Assembly: GCA_050084515.1 (NCBI GenBank)
Contig: CM114271.1
Coordinates: forward strand, 14,074,001-14,138,000
Direction: 5' to 3'
From: Blasia pusilla
Taxonomy: Eukaryota > Marchantiophyta > Marchantiopsida > Blasiales
DNA: 64,000 nucleotides
In this document: piece by piece, positions 1 to 9,358 of the stretch
How the letters are laid out: every line of letters begins with the position of its first letter
Numbering within the stretch: the stretch's first letter is position 1
Position numbers and translations under genes: made by a program
Notes under the pieces: model-generated
The model's input: the letters and a program-made list of their open reading frames with translations, nothing else
Databases searched by the model: none
Told to the model about the DNA's origin: nothing

Positions 1-693
1 ATATCCACCACGATCACGGAAGTTTCTGCCACGATCCCTGCCTTTTTTTGATCCATAACCTGCAAATAACGCACTCTCTTGCAGACTAGACGAGCTTCTG
101 CTACCTACTAGGCGCATCTCTTTATTGATCAACACACGAACTAACTCTTGAAAGGTTGGATACTTCTCTCTCACAGAGAAAGAGGTCTCAAAGGACTTGT
201 AATCTTTTGGAAGGCCTTGAAGAGTGAATAAGATCAGATCATCATCTTCTACTGTCACTCCAATACTATTCAACTAATCAACAATATGTCTGATACTCAA
301 AATATAATCATTGATGCTCTGCAATCCTTTCCTCACTTCGTTCAAGTGCTGTTTTGATTGAAGCTTTTTGGCCTTTGTCGATGTCTGGAACAACTTTTCC
401 AATGCATCCGAGGCCTCCTTTGGAGAATCAACATCTTGGATGTGACCTATCATTGGCGAACTAATCGTTATTGAAATGTAGTGGATTACTTGCCTTGTGC
501 TTTTGTTCCAAGCGCGAACATTCAAGTCTGTTGAGTCACCTTCTGGCTTGGCCTCATCACCTGTGACAAGCTCCCATAGTTCTTGACCCATAAGAAATTC
601 TTTCATGCAAAACTTCCAGACATTGTAATTTTGCTTGTTTAGCTTCTCGTCTGTGATTGCTGCTGAGGAATACTCCATGATAAACAATTTCAC
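1..693 (-). pseudogene. Ty1/copia Gag fragment with internal stop
   Basis: This is a minus-strand reading frame for a copia-type Gag polyprotein (UBN2-like), the capsid part of a Gag-Pol. The N-terminal part shows the KLNKQNYNVWKFCMKEFL type of opening and then EELWELVTGD-like and KEASDALEKLFQ-like segments usual for plant copia Gag. I take the methionine at 678 as the likely start, because the copia consensus begins there; an in-frame ATG also lies at 693. A TAG at 274-276 interrupts the frame, but the same frame continues to base 1 (GLPKDYKSFETSFSVREKYP, then a basic RGRNFRDRGG tail that precedes the zinc knuckle in this family). The zinc knuckle, protease and pol lie off the window. The PBS and LTR sit at higher coordinates, as expected for this orientation. 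Confidence 0.85.
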
Positions 694-1142
694 TCACAAA
701 AAATGTAATTTCAGGTTTTCTACTATTCCAATTGAAGCATAGACCACTCCTACATAGAAATTGACCTGAAATTTTCCAAAATTGATCAACTGTATGAAAG
801 AACTAGTCGAAATTGGCTTGTAGAGAGCAAACTACACAACTTTTCTTCACTAATTGCACTTTCCTACATTGAAATTGCTGCTGCAGGAGCTCAGAGTGTC
901 AAAATTGAGAGATTTTGGATGCGTTGGAAATCTCTCGATGAGCTCTACAAGATGGATAGAACAAGCTAGATCCGTCTTGATAGAACAAGCCTTCGGCTTG
1001 TTCTATCATCATCAAAGCTCCACTTGAAATTTGCATCCACTAAGCTCTGAATAAAATTTCCTTCTCCCAAACTGAAATTGTGCCTTCTCTTGCCTCTCTT
1101 CTCTCTTCAAACACTAAGAATTTCAAGTGATGTTCTCCTCCT
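694..1142 (-). mobile_element. copia 5' leader with a strong hairpin
   Basis: This untranslated leader lies between the PBS and the gag start. It holds a perfect 14-bp inverted repeat with a 3-nt loop (arms 978-991 and 995-1008, sequence TGATAGAACAAGCC and complement), preceded by a second copy of GATAGAACAAGC. In LTR retrotransposons such leader hairpins may act in RNA packaging or dimerisation; that role is inference here. No coding capacity is seen. Confidence 0.6.
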
Positions 1143-1154
1143 GCTCTGATACCA
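1143..1154 (-). promoter_or_regulatory. primer-binding site (tRNA-iMet type)
   Basis: On the minus strand this reads TGGTATCAGAGC, the standard plant Ty1/copia primer-binding site complementary to the 3' end of initiator tRNA-Met. It directly abuts the CA end of the LTR (1155-1156 on the plus strand read TG). It fixes the element's orientation and the 3' end of the 5' LTR. Confidence 0.9.
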
Positions 1155-1560
1155 TGTGGAAAACTGCTAAACAAGCAGAACTGGTGGAAAACGGCTCTCA
1201 CAAATACACACCACCATGGAGAACGAAATTTGCAATGAGAGAATGATTGGAGGCTAGTACTCTTCTTAATTATATAGGGTATGTACAAGCAACCCTAATC
1301 CTATCCTTAACCATAGTCTTGAGTTAGCCTTACTATGATTAACTAACCCTAGTTAAGATAATCGTGCTTAACTGACTAACCAAGATTAAGCTTCCCTACT
1401 TCGTGTGAGTGCCAAATGTAGCAGTTCAGGTGTCTCATGAGCTTGACTGTAACTCAATCTTCAATAATTGAGACGTGTGCTCTACGTCAACAAGCAGCGT
1501 GGTGCGACAAATCACTTATCTATCGTCTCATCGACAAACCATCCTCAACTCTAGACATCC
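1155..1560 (-). mobile_element. copia 5' LTR (outer end not resolved)
   Basis: The LTR ends with CA next to the PBS and extends to higher coordinates. A TATA-like CTATATAA element on the minus strand near 1270-1280 is a plausible LTR promoter. The outer TG end is not certain, because the partner LTR is outside the window. The last ~43 bases of this LTR (1155-1197) are nearly repeated at 6521-6558. Confidence 0.6.
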
Positions 1561-2805
1561 CACATAGGTCTATGTCCCCTAGACCCATACATCATCGATG
1601 CTCCTAGCATGAGCACAAAACCAAATATCCCAAATAACTTCCCAATATCCAAAAATCCCTCACACGTGTAGGGTAAGAGACAAGAATGGATAACCTGACA
1701 ATAATATTGATGTCGCTCCTTGGCAATTGCAAATCTTGACCCCAACTCAATCATCAAGATAACTCCTTCAACCAGCAAGTCGTACTCCTCTCATACTAAC
1801 GCTGCTCAAACCTCCTCAATGTGCGGTGTAGGTCCAACGATCCGGTGCGGCACTGGCAGCATGAAACGGCTACAAATGGCACGGCACTCGGGAATCGGGT
1901 GCGGCACTCGACGGCATACCCTCCTCAATCAGAAATTCACACGCTCTGCTCCTTACTGAAGGAGCGGCTCCGCGATCGAGACAGTGCAGTGCGGCCACGA
2001 GCGGCATGGCACGTTGCGGCTATGGGCGTCACGACACAGTACTCGATCGTTGTCGAGCGACTACCAATCACAACATAGCAGAATGAAATGAAAACTCAAA
2101 CACCATAAACTAGGTCGACTGTGGATGATGGACGGTGGACCGTTGATGGTGACGGTTGATCATTGATGGTGACGGCCGACCGTTGATGGTGACGGTTGAC
2201 CATTGATAGTGGCGGTTGACCGCTGACGGTGACTATGACGGCGACGGCCGCGCCGGCGTGGCGGCTGGTTTAGGGTTTGAATAATTTAACCCTAACAATT
2301 GCCTAGCAATGGAAATTTTGCAAGATTGACCATAATGTTTTGCTCGCAACTCCAAATTGCGCAACATTTATTGCACAACGTGTACAGCTTTACGATCTAC
2401 GACAACTTCAAAAAATATTGAGTCGGACATTCCAATAAAAATTGACGGGGATTGTCGTAAAGCCCAATGTCTCTTTCTCCTACACAAAATTCGGCAGCGC
2501 TTCCGCGTTGATTTCTCTCAACAAAAATGTAAAACCTGTGAAAATACAAATCAGCAAGCTACATGTTGCTCCCGAGAGCACCGGCATGGGGCAACCCGCC
2601 CCCATACTCAATCCCTATTAAAAATTGGGTAGCGCTTACGTGCGCCACTCTTGCACACAAAAAAGAGGCAAAGGAAACATCACAAGTAAGCGGCTCTTGC
2701 TCCAATGAGCACTCTCATGAACGAGGAATACGATCCCCAACCTGCAAAACCGATGAGTGACCAATGAGCTCCCCCATGAAGCTCTCTCACTCACTCATTC
2801 TATCT
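1561..2805. other. intergenic, GC-rich then telomere-like bits, no gene seen
   Basis: No convincing coding region is seen. The stretch 1830-2050 is GC-rich with repeated GTGCGGCACT-like words. A minisatellite (listed separately) sits at 2138-2237. At 2269-2299 there are isolated TTTAGGG-like and AACCCTAA-like motifs, too few to be a telomeric tract. Short open frames here have no family resemblance. Confidence 0.5.
2138..2237. repeat. 20-bp minisatellite, five units
   Basis: Five consecutive units of 20 bp with consensus GACCGTTGATGGTGACGGTT are visible at 2138, 2158, 2178, 2198 and 2218. The last is the most diverged. A partial unit precedes the array. Units alternate between CCGTTG and CATTG variants, suggesting duplication of a two-unit block. 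Confidence 0.9.
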
Positions 2806-3326
2806 TTGTAAAATAAGATCCAATCTCTCTCACAACACCATAGTTCTCACATCTGTGCACTCTCACATGTCTCTCTCAATGTCAAACCAAACCCACTCTC
2901 CTAATGAGAGGCTTGAGTAACACACATAAGGCAACCAAGACCATAGCTCCGCCGCCTCATGCCAAGAGGTTCAACAAAGAGAGAATGAGCTCTCAAGCTC
3001 TCTCTCCTTGAGGTATATCCCTCCCCTCTCCCAAGCTCTCTCCATGGTAACCTTTCCTCCCAAGTCACCTCCTTGGCTCTTGATCTGATGTAGGAGGTCA
3101 AAGTCCACTTACCAAAAATAGAAATTTGATCATATACTCAAAATGGTACTTATGTAAAATAGTAAGTTCCTTAATATGGCTCCAAATGAGCCGAAACTAA
3201 GGGGAAACCTGGTCTCTCAAGTTTCCCGGGGCCTCAACAGGTCATCCTCGACCTATTGAGCGTGTCCTCCACTACTCACAAAGGCGCTCTACTAGATCTC
3301 ATCGATCTATCTTAAAAGACGTGACA
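2806..3326 (-). mobile_element. partial LTR, inverted copy of the 59 kb solo LTR
   Basis: The reverse complement of this stretch matches 59054-59580 closely throughout, for example the GAGGCGGCAGAGCTATGGTC-like and CTCCTAATGAGAGG-like words. The start (minus strand TGTCACGTC at 3326) coincides with the TG start of the 59-kb LTR. The terminal ~120 bases, which in the other copy end in GCGCACGACA, are absent, so this copy is truncated below about 2806. The plus-strand gypsy pol remnant starts right next to it. Confidence 0.75.
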
Positions 3327-4928
3327 TACCACATGGTTTTGCGGAGGGCGTATGCGAGAGTGGAGCGCCCCTCCGAGTTGTTGGTGGATTCCATTCTGAA
3401 TCTAGGTCGTCGATCACAGGCAATGAGGCACAATGATTGACCGCCGTTGATTGTGTCAACAGGATTGGCATGCCACGAACAACCTTTCCCACATTTGTGA
3501 GTTTTCTTGCTTCCTATGCATTCAAGGAAGCCGGACCTGGCTTGGTTTGGGATGATCACGTACAGAGGTTGGTGGAGCCCAATGCCGATGAGCGAGAGCT
3601 AGCGATGGGATTCCCCATAAGAGTGACAGCAATACCGTCACTATCTGAGGCATCACGACGTCATGTCTTGGGTGAGGCGATGGACCTGAACTGCTTGACA
3701 TGGATTTTTAGCTTAAGAGTAGCTGGGCAGCGTCGTTTGAGGATGCGACAGATCACAACTATTGCGTTGGTGAGCCCCATGCCTACCGAGATGGTTGAGG
3801 CACTGGATGGGGGCGAGACTCGAGGAGATCAACACTCCAGGGATGATCGGGAGAGACACCCTTGGACTTCTTGGGATGTTTTGCAGGTACGCTAGGAGAT
3901 GATAGCCACAACATCGAGTGTGGTTATGGGTAATGCACGTAGAGATGAGAGTTTGCACTTGGCTGCACGAGAGCTGTCGAGTTCGATTGTAGGAGACGGA
4001 GTTGCACCATAGCAACCACCTACATCCGTGCCAAAGAGTCCTATTGTAGTCACGATGGAGACTTGGGAGCCATATATGGGCCCTAAGTTGATAGGAGGAG
4101 AGCGGCGCCAGATACATCAGTTCCTCAAGAGTTAAAGGATCTGTCTTGCATTTAGCATGCAGGATTTGGGTATGATGAAGGGTCCAGGGATCCGCATTGA
4201 GTTGTCAAGAGACACGCCGATCTTCCGACAACCCTACAGGTACAGTGACATGGAGAGGGCTCTGATTCAGAGTAGGAGCCAGGACTTGGTTGGCGTAGGA
4301 CTAGTGGAGATGTTGCATGGAGAGTATACATTTGCCACTGTCATGCCCGCCAAGAAGGATGTGCATGGCAACTGGACGGATAAGTGGATGTGTGGAGATT
4401 ACGGACCTATCAATTGGCAGACAAAGTCCGATAAGTATGCCATGCCCACTCCTGAGGAGATCTTTGATGCTATTGGGCATGCAAAGGTCTTCATTTCATT
4501 AGATCTTTGAGCGGGATACCATCAGCTGCCTATCAGATTGGAGGACAGGAAGAAGACGGCATTTTGGGGCATCGATCCTCTCGGGAAGGATTGCTTGTAC
4601 CAGTGGCGGTTCTTACCTTTTGGGTTAAAGAATGCCCCGAATGAGTTTCAGAGGGTCATGGATAGGATCTTGGCAGGTCTAGATTTTTCCAGGTGTTATA
4701 TTGATGACATCGTAGTCTTTAGCGCCACGGTTGAGGAGCATAAGCGACATTTAGAGGAGGTGTTTTGACGATTGCAGTTACATGGGCTAAAGCTACATCC
4801 AGGCAAGTGCAAGTTCTTCTACGACCAGATTGAGTACTTGGGTCATACGATATACCCTGGAGGCCTTGGTGTGCAACAGACAAAGATAGAGGCTATCTCA
4901 CGCATTCCATGCCCTACAGATGTGAGTC

Positions 4929-4969
4929 GATCTTGCTCTCTAGCACAATGGGTGCTAGAGAGCAAGATC
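4929..4969. repeat. 18-bp perfect hairpin at an internal deletion
   Basis: The arms GATCTTGCTCTCTAGCAC (4929-4946) and its exact complement (4952-4969) are separated by five bases. The reverse transcriptase reading ends in the left arm, and after the right arm the reading resumes just before the integrase zinc-binding region, so the RT connection and RNase H are missing precisely here. Confidence 0.85.
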
Positions 4970-6184
4970 AGCTCCAACAGCTAACCATACAGTTTTGGTG
5001 GGAGGGGACACATGTATTGCGAGTGTGGGAGGATGGTAGAGTATGTGTAGTGCCTTATCCTTCGCAGAGAGCACGTTTGGTGCATCATGCCCACGAGGAG
5101 TTGGTTCATTTTGGAGTGAAGCGGACATACAGCTTGCTCCTGATTCAGTATTGGTGATGAGGCATGCAGACTGACGTTCAACAGTTTCTTGCCAGATGCA
5201 TGGTGTGTGATCGAGTCTAAGCATCGTTCAATGCTTTGACTCTACAGTTGCATCCACTTTCGATCATGGATTTAGGTTATAGATGGAGTTTGGATTTTGC
5301 AGGACCTTTACCTTTGACGGAGCGCCGTAGTCGTTATGTGTTGGTGATGGTCGAGCACTCCTCGAAGTGGATAGAGTTGGTTGCATTGCCTGACAAAGCG
5401 AGTGGGGGAGTAGCGTATGCCTTCCTAGATCGAGTGTTGAGTCACTACGGCGCACTAGCTGAGGTGTTGACAGACTAGGATATAGAGTTCTGCGGGAGTT
5501 TCAGGCCTTGTGTGATCAGGCACTCATCGACCACCGCACTACTTCGCGAGATCATCTTGAGGCGGATGGACTAGCGGAGCGGGTTGTGCAGACGGTGAAG
5601 AGAGAACTACGCAAGTATGGCTTGGAGAGAGGTCACCTAGGAGATTGGGACCTTCAGTTGCCGTGGTTGGCAATGGGATACAGATTCAGCATGCAGGCAT
5701 CCTTAGTGTCTTTCTCACCGTACTTGCTTTTGTATGGCCGAGAGCCAGATTTACCTACGGCCATTCCTCGAGATGTTGGTGAGGTGTTGAACCTTGATGA
5801 CCCTGATGTATGGATGCAAGCATGTTCTCAGAGGGTTGAGTTGTTTCGAAGAGGATGCCCATGGCGTTTGAGAACTTGGCGATTGCGCAACATCGGGATA
5901 CATTTAGGTATGCGACTATTCGAGGAGGTGGTTATCGACCTACTATCCGGAGGTTTCATCAAGGAGACTATGTCTACTTGCAAGAGACGGCACCCACAAC
6001 CTTGGATGTGACTGTAGGGCTCACCATCTTGAGAGTGCGTGAGGTTTTGCCATCCGATGTTCTCTTATTGGAGGGACTTGATGGTATGGTTTGGAAGGAC
6101 CATGTGCGTAACAGTGCGCCATGTCATCTTCCGAACACTGACGGTACAGTTGATCTGAGCTTAGCAGTAGTTCTTGCAGGCTTG

Positions 6185-6324
6185 AGATGTATGTTGTGTG
6201 GTCCCGCCCGTGGTACAGCTACTATGCTAGTTTGTGATGGGTGTTCGAGAGGATGACATATGGCATGTCTGACGCCACCTCTCACTAGGGTTCTTGAGGG
6301 ACGATGGATGTGTCCTAAATGTAC
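6185..6324 (+). pseudogene. PHD finger at the gypsy integrase C-terminus
   Basis: The reading gives CMLC, then a MLVCDGCSRG segment, then HMAC, then a GRWMCPKC ending: the Cys4-His-Cys3 spacing of a PHD zinc finger. The conserved tryptophan just before the histidine is a TGA (6254-6256) in this copy. PHD fingers bind histone H3 tails, so by analogy with integrase chromodomains this could guide integration to marked chromatin. That role is inference. The finger is followed by a TAG within six codons, so it is the end of the polyprotein. Confidence 0.8.
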
Positions 6325-6508
6325 ATAGAGTAGGTAGTTCTACATTTCGACTTGTGTCTGTGACATAGATGACAAGAAGGCGACTAACGATGGGGCCACA
6401 TGAGCACCCGACCTTCTTGCTCTTAACGTCCGAGAGATGTATGTCATGGTAGGTAGGGATAGATGGCTATATGAAGTTAGAGGTATTGAAGATTGAGTTA
6501 CAGTCAAG

Positions 6509-6560
6509 CTCTGATACCATGTGGAAAACTGCTAAACAAGCATAACTGGTGGAAAACGGG
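6509..6560 (-). mobile_element. second copia PBS-LTR junction remnant
   Basis: The stretch repeats 1143-1197 almost exactly for 50 bases (PBS complement, then TGTGGAAAACTGCTAAAC and a GGTGGAAAACGG end) and then diverges. It shows a second minus-strand copia family member whose LTR end and PBS remain but whose gag is absent. The LTR body would lie above 6560; its other end was not found. Confidence 0.7.
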
Positions 6561-8790
6561 ACTCCAAGGTCTCGAACCTTGCTTGCCTTGCCTTTGTCCC
6601 GCAAGTGGTCACTTCCCTTTCTCGCCTAAGGCTAGTCACAAGACATGTGCATGTCTCGCAATTGGTTCCACCGTTCTTTCTAGTATGGGTTTTGACTTTG
6701 GTGTATCACATCAAGGTCTTTCATCCTTGGATTCACGATGATGACAGGATTTTGGGATCCCCACTAGTATAGGTGCCATATACTTAGCTATTGGCAACGT
6801 CAAATCCTCATCCTGATCGGCTATCTCATTGAATCCCCCAATATTCTCAAAGTTGAGTGGGAGATCCTACCGGAAAGCTAGGATATCTATTAGAGATCTC
6901 TCACCAGACCTCGAGGATATTGGAGACTTCAATGAATAAGATCAAGGATCAAGGGATATTGGGAACGAGCTTACATGTTGGGAGTGCTTTACAACGAAAC
7001 ACTCCCAACCTTCAACTTTGTGAAGCCTCGATCATCCTCCCCAAGTTACTCACCTATACTAGAGTGTGTTGGTTAATCCCTCAAGGTAGGTCCTACATGG
7101 TATCCTAGCTCAAACCTGAAACATGCATCATGATTAGTTTCTTGTAAATGGACTTGATTAGGGAGGGAGAATGTCCTCCCTTATAGGTACTTCTAGGGCT
7201 CTCCAAGGGAACCCCTCCTTTCCCATTGTCCCCCTTGACTCTTGATTTTGACCCTCAATCCAAAAAATGGTTGGCAACTCGCAAACCCGTGTTTAACTAG
7301 TTAACCTTAAGATGACTGAATAATGTTTCCTACATTATACAACTCCGTAAATACATCTTGGACCCATGAATCCCTTCCCTCTACCGACAAAAGTGAGCCG
7401 GGCACTCAAAATGGCGGCTGATACGTTTAGCCAGCAAATCGGTATAGGGCCATCCAACCCCTAAGTGCCACGTAGCCAAGAGCAGCTGGATGGCCCGCCC
7501 AAAGAGAACCAAATTGGCAACGTGGAGCCGATCCTGGGACACTTATTTGAGCCCGTATTGGTAGAGGCAGTAGTTAGGAACCTTGCGGGATTGAAATGTG
7601 TCCGACCCGTCCATGGAAAATCTCGACTTTCGAATCCGAAGAAAAAACTTCAGAATGGATTTCATGTGGATGAGAATTTCTCCAGCCCGCCATCTCTGAA
7701 CAAAAGCGGCCTTTGATACTCTCGGATGTCCGCTCCGCTCGCACGTGAAATCTACATGAAAGTGGACGACATTCTTGCCACACGTTCTGATGATCCATTA
7801 CTTCCGTCCTTATGGCAAACAATTGATCACTCGGCATCTTTCGAAACGAACAACAATCATGCGACATGTTGAAATCGTTCATTCCTGCAGACAAACTGTG
7901 GGTCATTTTGGCCACCATTCACGAAAACACATCTCCAGACGTAAATTTGACTCGGATTTCACCACTAAAGAGTGAACCATGTATGGCGGTCCAACCAGGC
8001 ATTTAACTGCTTCAGTAATTTCAGTTGTCTCATCGGGGAGGATAGGGAGTTCGTGAAGGTAAGGTAACGATTCCTCCCGAATGTGACAGACACAATCAGT
8101 TCAGTGAAAAGAGATGATGCAATGATGCACCGACAGATGAAACATGGAATCCGATTCACAATCAGAGTCGGATGAAGGTGAAAGGAATTCATCTCGACCT
8201 CTACGCACATTCTCTGGAAAATGAATTGCATTTCAGTAGGTGATACGGAGGTTCTCATGTGAAAGTAAGGACTCGTCCAAGACAAGGCAGATCCCTTGAA
8301 TTTTTGTCAAAGAAAATGAAATAAGAAACACGGAACGATGGAAGGCAATCCACACAAATGTCCAATGAACCTTGAGAAAGGACTTTTAGAAAAAATATTC
8401 TTCGCACATATTCAATGTAGATGTCACGAACCTATCCCATACGAAAACCCGTGAGCTTTAAAAAACGAGCGCACTTTCCCAATTTCGGTCACGCTGCTGA
8501 TAAACACAAGGTTTGAATGACTACGATCGCAACCTGGAGGTGGTGATTCAGCAACGCGGTCTCAGAATCTGCAAACACATCAGGTATCTTAGATGGGGGC
8601 TGCTAGGGGAGATCGAGTCACCGGCGATTTCCAGCCTGCGGATGGAGCGTTCTTTTAGGTGAAGCACACCGTCCTTCTTTGCTCCATGGACAGCAAGATG
8701 AAATGTACGTCAAAGTCATTCGGAGTCACGTGGATCGCTTTTCAGGATCAACAGCAGCATGATGATTAGACTCCGGAAGCTTCTTATGAG
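6561..8790. other. LTR remnant and intergenic DNA, no gene recognised
   Basis: 6561-7130 is probably the body of the LTR whose end is at 6521. 7130-7470 contains CT-rich low-complexity sequence. 7560-8790 has ordinary composition and two minus-strand open frames of 106-114 codons (7574-7918, 7965-8285) that resemble nothing I know. Part of it may be 3' UTR of the minus-strand PET117-like gene. Confidence 0.4.
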
Positions 8791-9042
8791 TTACACATTT
8801 CCGACGCTCGTAGATTCTCTCTCGATACAATCTGTTGGCGACAAATTGGGGATCAGCAGGCCGGACGGGGCCTCTTGATGCCGCTGCTTCTCTTTCATGG
8901 CAAGCAACTGCTGATCCCTTACCACTCCCGCGTGCAGATTCTGGCGCTCTTGCTTTTGTTTCCGATGCACCCCGGTGATGCCTGCTCCTGTCCCCAAAAC
9001 CACCACTCCCAGGAACAGAAGTGCGATTCTCCTCTTGGCCAT
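8791..9042 (-). CDS. PET117: PET117-like cytochrome c oxidase assembly protein
   Basis: This single-exon frame of 83 codons starts at the ATG at 9042. It opens with a basic MAKRR and a hydrophobic stretch (IALLFLGVVVLGTGAGITGV, residues 6-25). This is followed by a charged region with QKQERQNLHAGVVRDQQLLA. A short N-terminal membrane anchor and then a (V/F)H..Q..ER..LH.GV.RD signature is the pattern of PET117, a small mitochondrial inner-membrane/matrix factor. PET117 acts with COX15 in heme A delivery to cytochrome oxidase (family knowledge). Length fits the family (about 70-85 aa). The gene lies head to head with the coiled-coil gene at 9359. Assignment rests on a short motif read by eye; a spliced C-terminus cannot be excluded. 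Confidence 0.7.
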   Translation of the reverse strand: MAKRRIALLFLGVVVLGTGAGITGVHRKQKQERQNLHAGVVRDQQLLAMKEKQRHQEAPSGLLIPNLSPTDCIERESTSVGNV

Positions 9043-9358
9043 AGCTCCTTAACCCTCAGCTCCCTTCGCCCTTCACCCTCTCCTGAGTCCCGTTCCACAC
9101 ATTCGCTTGCGCGGGTTCGTGATCTTGCATCTAATTTAGCAACAACGGGAGATTAGTTGGCTGTTTAGTGGGAATGGGTACCCTTCAGCGGAACCAGTTC
9201 AAAATGTATAGGAAAACCTGGAGTTAGTGGGAATCTCTATTTCTGGCCAACTTTGTAACCTCTTGGATCTGCGGACATGTTTTCCAACCAGTTTCTCCTC
9301 CAGTTATTTATTACCCGCTCTATTTTCAAATTTGGTTGTCTGGTCCGGTTGCGGAATT
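9043..9358. promoter_or_regulatory. divergent intergenic (shared promoter) region
   Basis: A 316-bp gap separates two divergent starts (PET117-like at 9042 on the minus strand, coiled-coil gene at 9359 on the plus strand). It presumably holds both promoters. CT-rich stretches lie at 9060-9090. No clear TATA box could be assigned. Confidence 0.4.

Larger units (their letters stand above)
3327..6340 (+). mobile_element. decayed Ty3/gypsy element (pol with C-terminal PHD finger)
   Basis: In order: a Gag-like or pol N-terminal segment (3560-3890, with GEAMDLNCLTWIF); reverse transcriptase (about 4160-4920) with MPAKKDVHGNW, a WGIDPLGKDCLYQW segment, PFGLKNAP, and the catalytic box YIDD (4698-4709, intact); the integrase zinc-binding HHCC (about 5090-5215); the integrase core with WSLDFAGP, EVLTD and the glutamate in DGLAERVVQ (5280-5900); a tail with YLQETAPTTLDV; then a PHD finger (6185-6324). 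At least a dozen stops or shifts break it, including TGA at 4508, TGA at 4766, a TGATGA pair near 5155 and TAG at 5476. RNase H is missing, with a hairpin at the junction. No flanking LTR pair could be matched. This is a dead copy. Confidence 0.88.

Noticed and set aside
2269-2299. Telomeric repeat
   Set aside because: Only isolated TTTAGGG-like words occur, no tandem array.
7574-8285. Two minus-strand open frames of 106-114 codons as genes
   Set aside because: No recognisable features; probably chance frames or 3' UTR of the PET117-like gene.
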